A DNA stretch of 64,000 nt from Brachynemurus nebulosus (Eukaryota > Arthropoda > Insecta > Neuroptera > Myrmeleontidae): NCBI GenBank assembly GCA_035578155.1, contig JAPWDM010000012.1:16899619-16963618 (forward strand). The letters are read 5' to 3'. Positions 22,060 through 32,538 of the stretch are shown one piece after another (positions within the stretch are counted from its first letter, which is position 1; every line of letters starts with the position of its first letter). The translations under genes were made by a program, and so were the position numbers. The notes beneath the pieces were generated by a model that worked only from the letters and a program-made list of their open reading frames with translations, made no database searches and was not told where the DNA came from.

Positions 22060-23134
22060 TTTTATTTCGTTTTGTTTAATAGATTTCGGCACAGTTGGCG
22101 CCATTTTCAAGAACCTACATTTACAATATAAGAATAAAAATTGGTTTTAACAATTTTTAAAATAAGAAAATTTTTAAAAAGAATATATTTCTAAAAACAA
22201 TTTACACTTTAGGAAAGGCTATCTTCCAGAATGGGTTTGAACTTAACAAGGTACAATTTTCCACTTTAAATATCAAAAATAATTAATGATTAGTAGAATT
22301 AAAATTTAGTCAGTGATTTTTAATTTAATTTGAATGCTACAATTTCGTTATCAGAAACAATGAATTTAGTTTTTATGGAAAATTATCGAGTTTATAAAAT
22401 TTATGTTAATTTGTAATTTAAAACAAACAGGAAAGCGAGACAGATGTACAAAAAACAATCTAAAAGATTACTTAATTATAAATGTAAAGTACTCACCATG
22501 CAAAAATCAATTTTTCGCATTGAGTTAACTTCATAAAAAGTATCAGAAAATTATATATTAATTTTTGTAATTTTACATTAGTACTAGAAATTTGTCAATA
22601 ATTAAATTAAAATTGAAAAACTAATTGTACGATCTGATTGTTGAAAATTATTCAAAACATTAGAAATAAGATTCATTTTGTTAGTATGGTCTTGATACTA
22701 TTCAGAACCTTTGTTTAAAATAAACTGATATTAATTGAGTAAATCTTGTTTGTAATTGATAAAAAAATCGAACTTTCTAGATGAAACCGGTTGTTTTTGT
22801 TTAAATATTACACATTGCTTGTTTTATAGCTTACGTAATGATATTTACTAGAATGTACCATTAATTTATTAATTATGTTGTAACTAGCAATTTTTTAAAT
22901 GATTGAGTTTAATGAAGAAGCCTTCTCACTTAAAAGTCTTTTTCTGTAATTGCCTTCTTTATCAAGAATTTTTGCATTTTCAAAGTCAAATCGATGGCTA
23001 CTATTTATGGCGTGTTCAGCTAAGCCCGTTGATTCTTTTTGTCTTTTTAAATCGTATTTGTATTTGGTTGGCCTATTTTTCAATCTTTGGCTAGTTTGCC
23101 CATAATATGATGAATCACAGTCAGAACATTTCAT
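22060..23134 (-). mobile_element. Penelope-like retroelement, 3' fragment
   Basis: On the minus strand a GIY-YIG endonuclease fragment (22895-23134) is followed by ~750 bp of AT-rich tail. The tail ends near 22065-22130 with 'aaaatggcgccaactgtgcc', then gaaa and a cgaaataaaattc tail. A GGC...GCC stem followed by GAAA at the 3' region is typical of Penelope-like elements and is thought to derive from their hammerhead motif. The reverse transcriptase is not in the window; 23.2 kb upstream turns into unrelated sequence. Confidence 0.65.
22895..23134 (-). pseudogene. GIY-YIG endonuclease domain of a Penelope-like element
   Basis: The 79-residue frame reads MKCSDCDSSYYGQTSQRLKN near its start, then LAEHAINSSHRFDFENAKIL and YRKRLLSE. 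This matches the C-terminal GIY-YIG nuclease of Penelope-like retroelements: IYK-C-DC---Y-GQT-R-LK-R at the N-side, then the conserved AEHA and H-DWENAKIL-type block. In these elements the domain cuts target DNA during retrotransposition. The annotated Met is internal: IYK precedes it, then a stop. The frame ends early (SSLNSII), so this is a decayed copy. Confidence 0.85.
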
Positions 23135-23360
23135 TTTATATATCTACAACATTATGGTTTTGCTTTTTCATCGTTTGGCAGGGGTTGCAGTGTTGACGTC
23201 ATTGTGTTGGCGACAGCGGTCACGATAGTTCTGAAATAGGAAATTTAGATCTTGTATATCTATGCAACCAACATATTTAGCGGGCAACTATATGGTCAGT
23301 ATCTATGGATTGTTGAGTGGATATTGCAGAGACGGTAGTTTAACGGTAGGTACAAATCAA

Positions 23361-23362
<2 letters not shown>

Positions 23363-23439
<77 letters not shown>
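23363..23439. repeat. (TA)n microsatellite
   Basis: About 38 TA units ending directly at the CAGGGTG terminus of the adjoining TIR element. Confidence 0.98.
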
Positions 23440-23442
<3 letters not shown>

Positions 23443-23622
23443 GGTGTAAAGTAAATAAGTTTCATCCTTTTGAGAGATGGTTTATCTCGGTGTAAAATTG
23501 CCGAAGACATAAAAATTTTTTCGGAATTCGCTATCTGAGAAAATCGCATCCCAGCCAGCTCATCGTTTAATATGAATTTCTCTGAATACGCCTCTGACCA
23601 AACTAAAATTATTCGCACCCTG
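23440..23622. mobile_element. Alternative reading: 183-bp MITE at the left end
   Basis: CAGGGTG at 23440 is also inverted at 23616-23622 (CACCCTG), with TA on both sides (23438-23439, 23623-23624). This gives a compact MITE inside the left end of the 3.4-kb interval. Only 7 bp match, against 26 for the outer pair. Confidence 0.5.
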
Positions 23623-24232
23623 TATAATAAAAATTTTTTAAAAATAAAAATAATTTTTTTTTTTTTATTTTACGACAATATGTAAACATCTGCCGACTTT
23701 TGAATTGATAGGTACTGTATAGTAAAAAAAAAACCGAACACTGCTTTTCATAAATTTTGGTTAAAATATGTTTGAAATATTTTTGTATGTTTTTATTTCA
23801 CAGGACGTTATGAATATTGCAAGAACCGTAACTCTGGTATTGTTGCATTTCTTTAATTACAAATATTTAGTTGCATTACTTTAATTACAAGTATTAATTT
23901 AATTAAAAATTACATTAAAAATTACACTTGAATTTTTAAACAAACCAAAATAAACACTTTCCTTTAACTGTCATAAAACATTGTTGTTAATATTGTTGGT
24001 ACACAACACAGATTAAAAAGTGAATTTTTATTCATAAGTGAGTAACTTTAGCGGAAAACTGTAACAGAGAATTCCAAACTTCGGCATTAATTATCATTAT
24101 TGTACAATTATTTTACCAAATTTGTTCTATTATACCAACAAGCTGATACAAAACACATTTAAAAATTTACGTACTATAAACATACATAGTAGTCCGTCTA
24201 TTGTGTAAGCAAATATACAGTAAGGTAAATGT

Positions 24233-24841
24233 CCCAAATTCCGACACTTTAAGGAAGAACCAAACATATTTTCCTAAAATAATTTAAAATTCGTTGGAAA
24301 GGCTGAAAGTCTTTTGTCAACAACCAGACCAAAATTTTTACTTTAGATAAATTATCACTTAAGAAAAATAGAAAGATAAAATACAAAAAATAAGAATTTT
24401 TGTACTACTGCAATGGCACATAATTTCGACATCTACCATAAGAACTTAGCTCTAAATTCAATACCTTTGTGAACTTATTTTCGTGTTTTTAAATTCAACA
24501 GTGTCCATAATTTTGACTATAAACGCTTTAGCTCAAATAAAAAAGAAAAAAAAAATGATAAAGATGCATTTAAGTATAATTTATTGAAAAATTGCTTTAT
24601 TTATTACACGTACATATTAGTTAATAATGTACTTTTCCAATTTCTGCTAATATGAAAATTAATACTGTTTTGTTGTATATTTCGCAAAATAACTAATTGA
24701 TCATTAATTTTAGTACAATATTTGTTAAAAATAAATCGAAATATACAAAACGAACGTTTTAAAAGCAGAATTTTTTTAAATTCTTTAAAATAATATAAAC
24801 GTTTGATTTTAAGACACTGTCTGATTTTGGGTCATTTACCT
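24233..24841. mobile_element. TA-flanked MITE, AGGTAAATG ends
   Basis: AGGTAAATGTCCCAAATTCC at the left pairs with the complement of AGGTAAATGACCCAAAATC at the right, with TA flanks (24231-24232, 24842-24843). Related internal motifs gcacataatttcgacatc (~24417) and gtccataattttgacta (~24503) echo the subterminal gtcccaaattccgacac. 609 bp, no coding sequence. Tc1/mariner or pogo-like by its TA target. Confidence 0.87.
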
Positions 24842-26035
24842 TATCTATTGATTCATTCAAATTGATAAATATTCCTTTTCATTTCCCAGTGTGTCAAAAT
24901 CGTCAAAACATTTTTTTTAAATAAACAATTACAGACATGCTCACATACATATGTACTTGGGGATTCACAGACAATCATGAACATGATGATATCATCACAT
25001 CAACCATTGATAATCAAGGAGTTGGCCAAGTGCGTATTTAACACACATTAAGCCGAGTTTCTGAGTTATTTGCGTTTTTGTATTTTTGGAGATAAAATAC
25101 ATCGCATAGTATATTTTTTTACGGTTTACTGTGAAAATAAATAAATATATTTGTACTTGTGTTACTTAAGGGTCAATTAAGTGGTAATTGGATTCCTTAC
25201 AAACCACCACATGGACTTCGACATACAATATTTCTGAAACAAGGTGTAAAGATTAGAAGTTGTTAAAAGGACCTTAACTTGATTTTAAAAGATTTTTTTA
25301 ATGATATGCTGCAAACAATTATTTTTGAAGGAACTTACGAAAAAAAATTTTCGTAAGTTCTCTTCTCTTCTAAATTTCTCTTAATAATTTTGATTTGAAT
25401 TTTTGGAAATGTTATCTAATATCAGAATATACTTTGACGTAAAATTTCACTTACTGAGTGTACTAAAAGTGTTTATGCCCAGCTTTAAATACGGAAGATG
25501 GGTACCATAAGAAATTAAGAAAGAAATTGTTTTACTGACGGTTAATTGAGATATCTATCTGTAGCATGTATTGTATTTACAAAATTTCGTTTTCATACAT
25601 GCAAAAGCGTGGAAATTCTGAAAATGTTACAATCAAAAAATTATAAGAACTTCCAGAGTTCTTCGGAACCCTAATTTTTGAAAATTATTTTTTAAAGACA
25701 TACATAAACATAATATTTTATTACCTGTCAAACTGGATATATTTATGTGTTTTGGAAACACCAGTAACCTATTTATTTTATAAGTATGTATATGCATTTG
25801 TAGTTGAATGTGTATGTGTGATTATGTGAATATGTGATCCAGAATAAAGATGGAACAATGTGATTGTTGCATGAATTAACTGTGTGAAAATAAATTAGCG
25901 ATTTATAATTTTTTTAAATCAAAGTATTAAAATTAAAAGTATGTGTATGTGCGTGAATAATAACCAATTGTATATTTTAGAAATGTTTTAAAATTTAATT
26001 GTTGTGTCATAAAAATACTTCAACTTAACGTACTT

Positions 26036-26510
26036 GCTCTGAGATAGTCAGGTACAAAAGTTTATCTCAGCAAAAAAACTTTATTTTATCAAAAATTAAA
26101 TAATGTATTGATATTCTTCAGTTATTATATTTGTATACCACTTGTTTTTTGTATTTCCGCGCACTTATGTTGTAGCAATTTAAAAGAATTGTTGAAAAAA
26201 TGTTGTAAAAACGTAGTAAAATGATGTTTTTAAATTATATTTCAAAATCGGCGTGGTCAATAATTTTTATTTCTTATTAAATATGGTTTGTAACTTTGTA
26301 TTAAATAACATTCAATTTTTATCAAATTGCTTTGATACGTTTTCATTTTATTCTAAAAAAATAGAATTTTCCCATAAGAACCCGTGTTAAAATTACAAAA
26401 CTTTGAAATCGTTTTTCTCAAAATTGGGGTGGTCAATTTTTTTTTCGGTAAGGGCTCGTATTATTGGTATTGGAGAAAATAAATATCTAGTGAACTTTGT
26501 TAAATTTCCA
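26036..26510 (+). repeat. Dispersed repeat R, copy 1
   Basis: Shared with 33150-34515 (interrupted) and, inverted, with 51869-52372. Common words include ggtacaaaagt, atattcttcagtta, aatttccgcgc, atgttgtagcaat, aaatatggtttgtaacttt and cccgtgttaaaattacaaaa. Its end here reads attggtattggagaaaataaatatctag. No terminal inverted repeats or coding frame seen. Confidence 0.88.
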
Positions 26511-26872
26511 AATAATTTAATGAGATTTGACGAAATCGATCTATTTGATATGTGACGTAAATTGTCTCATTAAAAATTATGTTTAAATTTTTATGGACAC
26601 TACTGTATAACTATTTTCAAAAGATTCCGTAAACAAGCAGGTAAAAATATTTTGTTGACAAAAAAATTTACATTCAAAAAAGCAAAGGAAAAAAATGATA
26701 AGTAATCAGAGCCTGATTAAGTTTTTTTTTCTAGGGGCCATTTTTTAACACGTTTTTGACAATCGAAAATTTCTGAAATGAAACTTGATCGGTAAAATTT
26801 AACTAGCAATACTTAATTAGTAGACTGAGACCTTTCTCTCCTGCAAATTATGAAACTTATTTACTTTACACC

Positions 26873-26875
<3 letters not shown>

Positions 26876-26940
<65 letters not shown>
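26876..26940. repeat. (TA)n microsatellite
   Basis: About 32 TA units starting directly after the CACCCTG terminus at 26875, the mirror image of the array at 23363-23439. Confidence 0.98.
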
Positions 26941-26943
<3 letters not shown>

Positions 26944-27070
26944 TGAGAGGTTTGCTCATTGTACGCTTTACCGTGGACTGCAGAGTAGCCAGGTCCGGAC
27001 TATTTTTGTTTTTATTATGTCTTACTAATTTTAAAGTGAACAAAAATATTTAAATTACTTTAAATGACCC

Positions 27071-27222
27071 TCCACATTCTCGCCGAGGTTGGACGAAACG
27101 AGAATGTAGAGGGTCAATTCGTTGTGTCTCGCGGTTGGTGTTTTAATGCTATTCATATGGCTGAGCCAACTTCAGCGAGAAACTCGACGAGGAACCTCGT
27201 CCAACCTCGGCGAGAATGTGGA
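27071..27222. repeat. GC-rich fold-back, 26-bp perfect arms
   Basis: Tccacattctcgccgaggtt plus ggacga (27071-27096) is exactly inverted at 27197-27222. An extra partial copy (cgagaatgtagaggg) lies just inside the left arm. The block is much richer in G+C than its surroundings. No element class recognised. Confidence 0.85.
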
Positions 27223-28732
27223 GACTCCTTAATGATAATATTAAATACCCGATTCAAATTTTCAGAAAAGAGAATAAAAAATGATTAATATGATTTTTTC
27301 AATTAAATATGAATATATGAAATATATTTATTACAGTTTGTCATAAAAATAGATAAATGGTCAATTATGTCACACGTGTCTGTCTGTATTCATTCTCTGT
27401 ATGTCATAAAATTCGGAAATTATGAAGCATTAAGGAAATACTCTCCCTTAATTTGTTAAATACTGGGTAATTTGGGTTTCTACATGTTTTTAACTCAACT
27501 GATCAGGAATAATTTTAGTCAAAAGTTCTTAGAAATGCTACTGTGTCCTTTTTTACAGATTTTTTGGATCCACAGTTGAAAACTTCGTGGTTCGAGATGT
27601 TTTGTTAATACCAATATATTCACTTTCATGCAAAATTTCGTTTATTAAAGATCACTTTTTCTATTTCACTCGTTTCACCTTATCGCATCCTTTTTCGGAA
27701 ATCGAAAATAGTTAACGTATTTATTTAATGTCTTAATATGCCGTGAATTTCTGAAATTTGGCACAGAACACCGTATACCAAGAATGACTATAAAAAATAT
27801 AAGAACAATTTTAAATGCCGGCCCTGAAGTAACAATTTTCAAGAAGATATTAATAAAATTAGTTAAAATAACTAAATAATTTATTTTTGGTAAAAAATAA
27901 CTAACAAAATGTGAAAAATTAATAAAAATAATAATATTAAACTAAATATTATGTTATAATAACTAATAATTATTCAGAAATACATAATATTTTAAAATTT
28001 AAAAATGACAGTTCAGTGTTGACGAATAAGTGACGCTGTATAAACAGCCGACTGCAGTCCGGACTCCAAAATTTATATATGTATACAGGCTTTATACGGA
28101 GTGAGTAGAGGTTGGGTACAAATAATATGGTCTGCTTGTAGGATGATGGAGAAAATAAGCTATTTTCCATCGATGGGGAAATACGTACCTAATATATCAG
28201 TGAAAAATTTTCATATAAGCTTTTATATTTTTATTTTTCTATAAATCCTTTTTTTTTTGCTAGTGCTTCTAAAATACACCATTTATCGACCTTTTTTTTA
28301 GTTTAGTACAGTAGTGTCTTCATAAATTTGTTCTCGTTAATTCTCCCCACCCCCCTCTCTCTAGTATTGCGTTTCCTCCATCCGAATATCGCAAAATGCG
28401 TTTAATTAATCCGGATTCAAATTACTTTATATGGTGACAATAGTTCCGAGTACACAGTATATGTGTGGCAGTCAGAATAACCGTAGTATGGGCGATCACG
28501 ATCAGTAATCACACATGACTTTTACGCAAAAAATAATTGTTGCAACATAATTGGTATGCTAGAAGATGTAAATAGATATATAATCAAACTATTAATTCGA
28601 AGAATATTTTTTTGAGCATTTCAATGTACTAAATTCCCCGCTCCTCGTTCTTGTTCATATGAAATTCCGTTTACGCTATTTACGATTCTACCCTTCAAAA
28701 CATAATGTAAGTAATGAAGAGTCAAAATAGTC
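27223..28732. other. No gene recognised
   Basis: AT-rich, without identifiable repeats or exons. Short frames on both strands are not supported by composition or splice context. Confidence 0.4.
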
Positions 28733-29013
28733 TTAAAAAATTTTATTTAATTTTACAATTTTTTCATTTTTTTTCTCACTTTTTTGTTTAGTTCTTTTTG
28801 CATTTATGTCTACAGTTTGCTTCAAAATTTTTACAAGTGGATTTATTATAATAGTAACATTGTTTGAAATCGCTGAGTTTCGTTTCGAAAGAATTTCATC
28901 CATCTATTTTTTTTTTTTGGTCGTCGATTCTTCAAGGCATTGCTACATTTGAGAATTCACTCGACTCACCAACCAATGGCTCTATACTTCGATATCGATT
29001 TTTCTGCTTTGAT
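28733..29013 (-). pseudogene. Decayed paralogue of the 32.5-kb exon
   Basis: On the minus strand an acceptor-like ttaaacttttcag precedes ATCAAAGCAGAAAAATCG, read IKAEKSIS, beside VKTEKSTP in the intact exon. Further along, with frame changes, come ESSEFSNV (vs ESSETASA), RIDD (vs RIED), RWMKFFRN (vs KWTKFLQF) and INPLVKILKQTV (vs INPVVQISKQVL). The last frame stops at 28733. Colinear matches in the right order on the same strand, each preceded by an equivalent splice site, show common descent. At least two frame changes and a stop make it non-functional. Flanking intron sequence up to about 29440 is also similar to 34.6-35.0 kb. Confidence 0.72.
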
Positions 29014-29440
29014 CTGAAAAGTTTAATAATGCAAAATAATCGTATAACTAATGGCACAGTGGTTTATAATATTATGGATGGCGAACGTTAATGACAGTAC
29101 TTTTAAAATTTTAGCAATTGATTACTTTTAATTATGTTTAATAGCCTGTCACTGAGGGCATTGTCACAGGTTGACCCTGTCACTAAGGCCATTGTCCTCC
29201 GGCTAAATTTATGGTTGATTGAAAATTGTTTAATAAAAGGGATAAAAATACTTTCTGCAAAATATGTAAATTTTATTTAATAATAATTAAAATATTTTGG
29301 TTATTTCTAGATGAAATTTAAAAATTAATATCACTTTTTTTTGTTAAAATAATATATAAATGAATTATGTCACAATGGCAATGAAAAATGAAACAGATTA
29401 TAAGTAATTATTATTTGATGATTTATTATGTCTACTATTT
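29014..29440 (-). repeat. Rest of the segmental duplication (intron/upstream remnant)
   Basis: The blocks 'aatatgtaaatt...taataattaaaatat' (~29264-29296 vs ~34728-34760) and 'gacaatgaaaaatgaaac' type (~29375-29395 vs ~34946-34965), followed by gatttattatgtctac (vs gatttattacgcctac), are shared with the functional copy. The short first exon found at 34821-34868 has no clear counterpart here. A ~33-bp tandem pair starting cctgtcact lies at about 29144 and 29177. Confidence 0.6.
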
Positions 29441-31021
29441 TTTTTTTTTTTTTTTTATAAAAAACATCAAGATTAAAGAAAATTTGTATTTTAATGCAAT
29501 CCGCTTTTTTACTGGTTGGTTAGTCGTTTAGTTACTATAAAAGATAAGCAGCATTTGAGAATTATTTTGTATATCTTATAGAGAAAGTACGTTGTCTATA
29601 TTACTGCCTGTTTCCTCTTATCATTTAAAATATCTCTTTTCGGCAACTACCTATTACAGCTGAACTCTTTTTTGTGCGATAGATAGGGACCGCATAAAAA
29701 AAATCGCAGAAAAAAAAAATATATTAAAAAATATCTAGGCTGGATGGATTAAACTGAAACTCAGTGGGGTTTTTGTGGGTATATTGAGCTATAAAAGGCA
29801 CACTTAACATTAGTGGTTTTCTCGAAGTTTTTAATTCAGCGCTTAATTTTCCAAAGAGCCACCAAAAGCTTTTTTTCTTGATTTTTCAAATTCATGTAAA
29901 GTATGCAAAAAAAATTTTTTCTGAAAAAACAGTGGCTAATCCTTGTAGAGAATTTATTCTAGTTTTTAAAACACCCATTCAATTTTCTGTGTGATCATTG
30001 GTTGCTGAGATATCGATGGTCAAAGACGAAATGATCCTTTTCCATTCAAAGTCCGATATCTCAGCGAGAAGTGGTCGTATAAAAGTCTATAAAAATGCAA
30101 ATTAAAGCTGAATGAACAATTTATCCGGTCCATATGGTGGTTAAGTCGGAAAAATTTTTTCCAAGTCCGTGGACCAAAAAAATACACCGAAAAAATTTCG
30201 AAAATTTTTTTTTCAGAGTATTTATTAGGATTGCGACACACACGTTGCTTTGAAAATTTTTTATCGCAAGATCTCGAAACTAGAAACTTCCAGCTTTAAA
30301 TTGCTTTACTGACGACTCCGATACGACCATTTTACACAAAGATACAGCCATTCGAAAAATCGCTAAAAATTTGAAATTTTTTTTGATTCTTTAATTAATT
30401 ATTTCCGCTACTGTAAAATTTACAACTTAAAATACTTTGACTTTGAAGGATGGATCATTTCAATGAAAAAATTGAGCCAGTCAGTACTGACATTCATACA
30501 AAAACCAATTAGTGCTCAAAATAAACCTTTCAACCAACTTTTACTTTTTTTTATGATAAAGCTTTGAGGAAAGTTTTCATTCAAGGTAATTTACTACGTA
30601 TCGATTTCTTACCTCTCCGCCAGTCCCCTGGATAACTTTACAATAATTTCTTATTTCTATATATATACGTGGGTACAGATATAACCTTGAACGTAGAGTA
30701 GGTAATATTTTTACAACAAATTATAGTCCTGATTGATAACAAATAATACGATGCTATAAAGAAAATTACCACCGTTCATATATAAATCAAATATAAAATT
30801 AACAAGTTCGCATACTAACATACTTAATTAATATAAAACGTGGTAAAAAGTAGTATACGTAGGTAAACGATCCAACCAGTAGCTCTACAGTTAGAGTTAC
30901 ACTGCAAATTGTAGTGTGTTAAAACAAGAAACAAAAATATAGGTGTGAAAAGAAATTCGATAGTGAGTTAAACTAACAATATGTAAAGTTAGATTTATGA
31001 AGTACGCAATACGCATGTAGA
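29441..31021. other. No gene recognised
   Basis: AT-rich, including a poly-T tract just before this block. 29.7-30.5 kb has phrases such as 'gatatctcagcgagaagtgg' that read like decayed repeat DNA, but no second copy is in the window. Confidence 0.4.
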
Positions 31022-31216
31022 TACCGTCAAACCATTCAACTTTACCGTAACTTTCGATTCAAATCTAAATAAAATGAGGGCGAAATTAATTTAATCATTG
31101 GGAACCGACATGAGGGCGGAACTTGAAAAAACAAAAGGGCAATTCCATGAAATTAATGTAAATGAAAATAATTAATCAACATCATGCCAACTTGATACTC
31201 AAAAGACTAAATCACT

Positions 31217-31467
31217 GTTAATTAAAATTGACATAGTGTTTGAAAAATTACCAAACTGGACCGGCTGGGACTCGAACCCGGATCTCTTGGTTACCAGCCA
31301 AGCGCCTTACCAACTAGGCCACCGATCACTTGTTCGAGTGCCACTCCAATTCAGTAATCAATCAAACCAAATTCAATCAAATTGAGATCCGAACCAAGAG
31401 ATCCGGGTTCGAGTCCCAGCCGGTCCAGTTTGGTAATTTTTCAAACACTATGTCAATTTTAATTAAC
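31217..31467. repeat. Fold-back made of two inverted SINE copies
   Basis: The arms 31217-31292 and 31392-31467 are perfect 76-bp inverted complements. Each contains the T-arm half of a tRNA-like head (gggttcgagtcccagccgg) and the following SINE body (agtttggtaatttttcaaac). The 99-bp centre completes the head of one copy only. This looks like two SINEs inserted head to head or a partial inverted duplication. The same head is at 50675. Confidence 0.88.
31259..31328 (-). repeat. tRNA-derived SINE head
   Basis: Read on the minus strand, it has an A-box-like TGGCCTAGTTGG and a perfect B box GGTTCGAGTCC, with D-, anticodon- and T-arm-like folds. The anticodon loop would be CTGGTAA (GGT). The T stem contains a C-A mismatch and the head continues into a non-tRNA body. 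The copy at 50675 has a different loop (CTAGCAA). I therefore call it the pol III promoter head of a SINE, not a working tRNA. Confidence 0.72.
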
Positions 31468-32538
31468 ATAATGAATTGGCCATTTGCCAAAGTACATCGA
31501 GTGTTCAAGTATCAGCCAAAGCTGGACATTTGGTGAACATATGAATATTGGTGTATGTTTAAATACGGATAAAAATCCGCCATACACTAATAATGTTTCA
31601 CAGGCACTCGATAACATTTGAAATTAAAAGTACTAAATCACTGATATACAACGTTTTTTTTATATTTTTTTAACTTTAATTGTTTTTATTTTGTAAATTT
31701 AGCTTAAAATTTTATTACTTAATACAAAAAAAGAAAAAGAAATACTACAACTTGTGATTGTTTTCAAATGAATATTAAAATACAGCTAAATTTACCCTTT
31801 TCTTTATGCTGAAATAATTACTATACTCGTTTTGAGTATTATTTTGATTTTTTGTCAAGCTACGAATTCGAGTAATGGAGGCTACCAAAACCGACAGACG
31901 TTTTTTTTAATTACTAAAAATAAACTTTTATCTTTGTTATCTATTATATTTTCCAAAAAATCAAACTAATAAACTACTTACTTTTTAATAAAACTTGTTT
32001 TAAAGTGACTGTAATGTAAGTGACCAAAGAGGTGTAAGGTAAGTACTAAGTGACGGATTAAAAGTTATGATTATGAAATTTATTATTAAAATAATTTATT
32101 GAAACATTATTTGTTTAAACTTACTTAAATGAAGCTGTTTGTTATCAAAACAGAACAAAAAATTCTCATTGTGTACATGATGAAAGATTATGTTCTTTTT
32201 TGAGTAATGTAAGTGACCACCTACTTTATCTTCTATAATAAAAAAATTTATATGCATTTTTTGTTGTCTGATTTCCTTTGTTTAAAAGTTCAAATCGTAT
32301 TCAATTTAATCGTATTCAATTAAATTTTAGTGGATTTACTGATTAAATACCAAAATTCAAAAGATTTTAATCCCAATTTTAAATCAAATTGTAATGTAAG
32401 TGACCATGGAATTATCCAAAAATATGGTTAACTTTACTACTTTCGAATTTAGTATGCGGTAAAGTTGTGTTCAATAGATAAAGTTAGCGGTGTTGATAGT
32501 ACGCATGCAAAAAATTAATATTTCATTACCTTCTTTGC

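Larger units (their letters stand above)
23440..26875. mobile_element. 3.4-kb interval bounded by perfect 26-bp inverted repeats
   Basis: The first 26 bases (CAGGGTGTAAAGTAAATAAG plus TTTCAT) recur as an exact inverted complement at 26850-26875. Both ends abut (TA)n arrays on the outside, so the flanks are TA on each side. This is what one TA-inserting element of 3.4 kb would look like. It holds a nested MITE (24233-24841) and a dispersed repeat (26036-26510) but no recognisable transposase. Alternatively, two separate short elements of the same family face each other. Confidence 0.6.
31024..32499. mobile_element. Possible pogo-like TIR element with repeated AATGTAAGTGACC
   Basis: A left end CCGTCAAACCATTCAACTTT after TA faces a right end whose complement is CTATCAACACCGCTAACTTT, also by TA (32500-32501). 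The match is only partial. Inside, aatgtaagtgacca occurs at about 32012, 32206 and 32391, and ggtaaagtt-type words lie near both ends. This is the same architecture as the elements at 14874, 24233, 38773 and 41174. A SINE fold-back is nested at 31217-31467. Boundaries are tentative. Confidence 0.45.

Noticed and set aside
23440..23622. Treating the 183-bp MITE as the only element at 23.4 kb
   Set aside because: Its TIR is only 7 bp, whereas the outer pair matches over 26 bp. Both readings are recorded, with the longer preferred.
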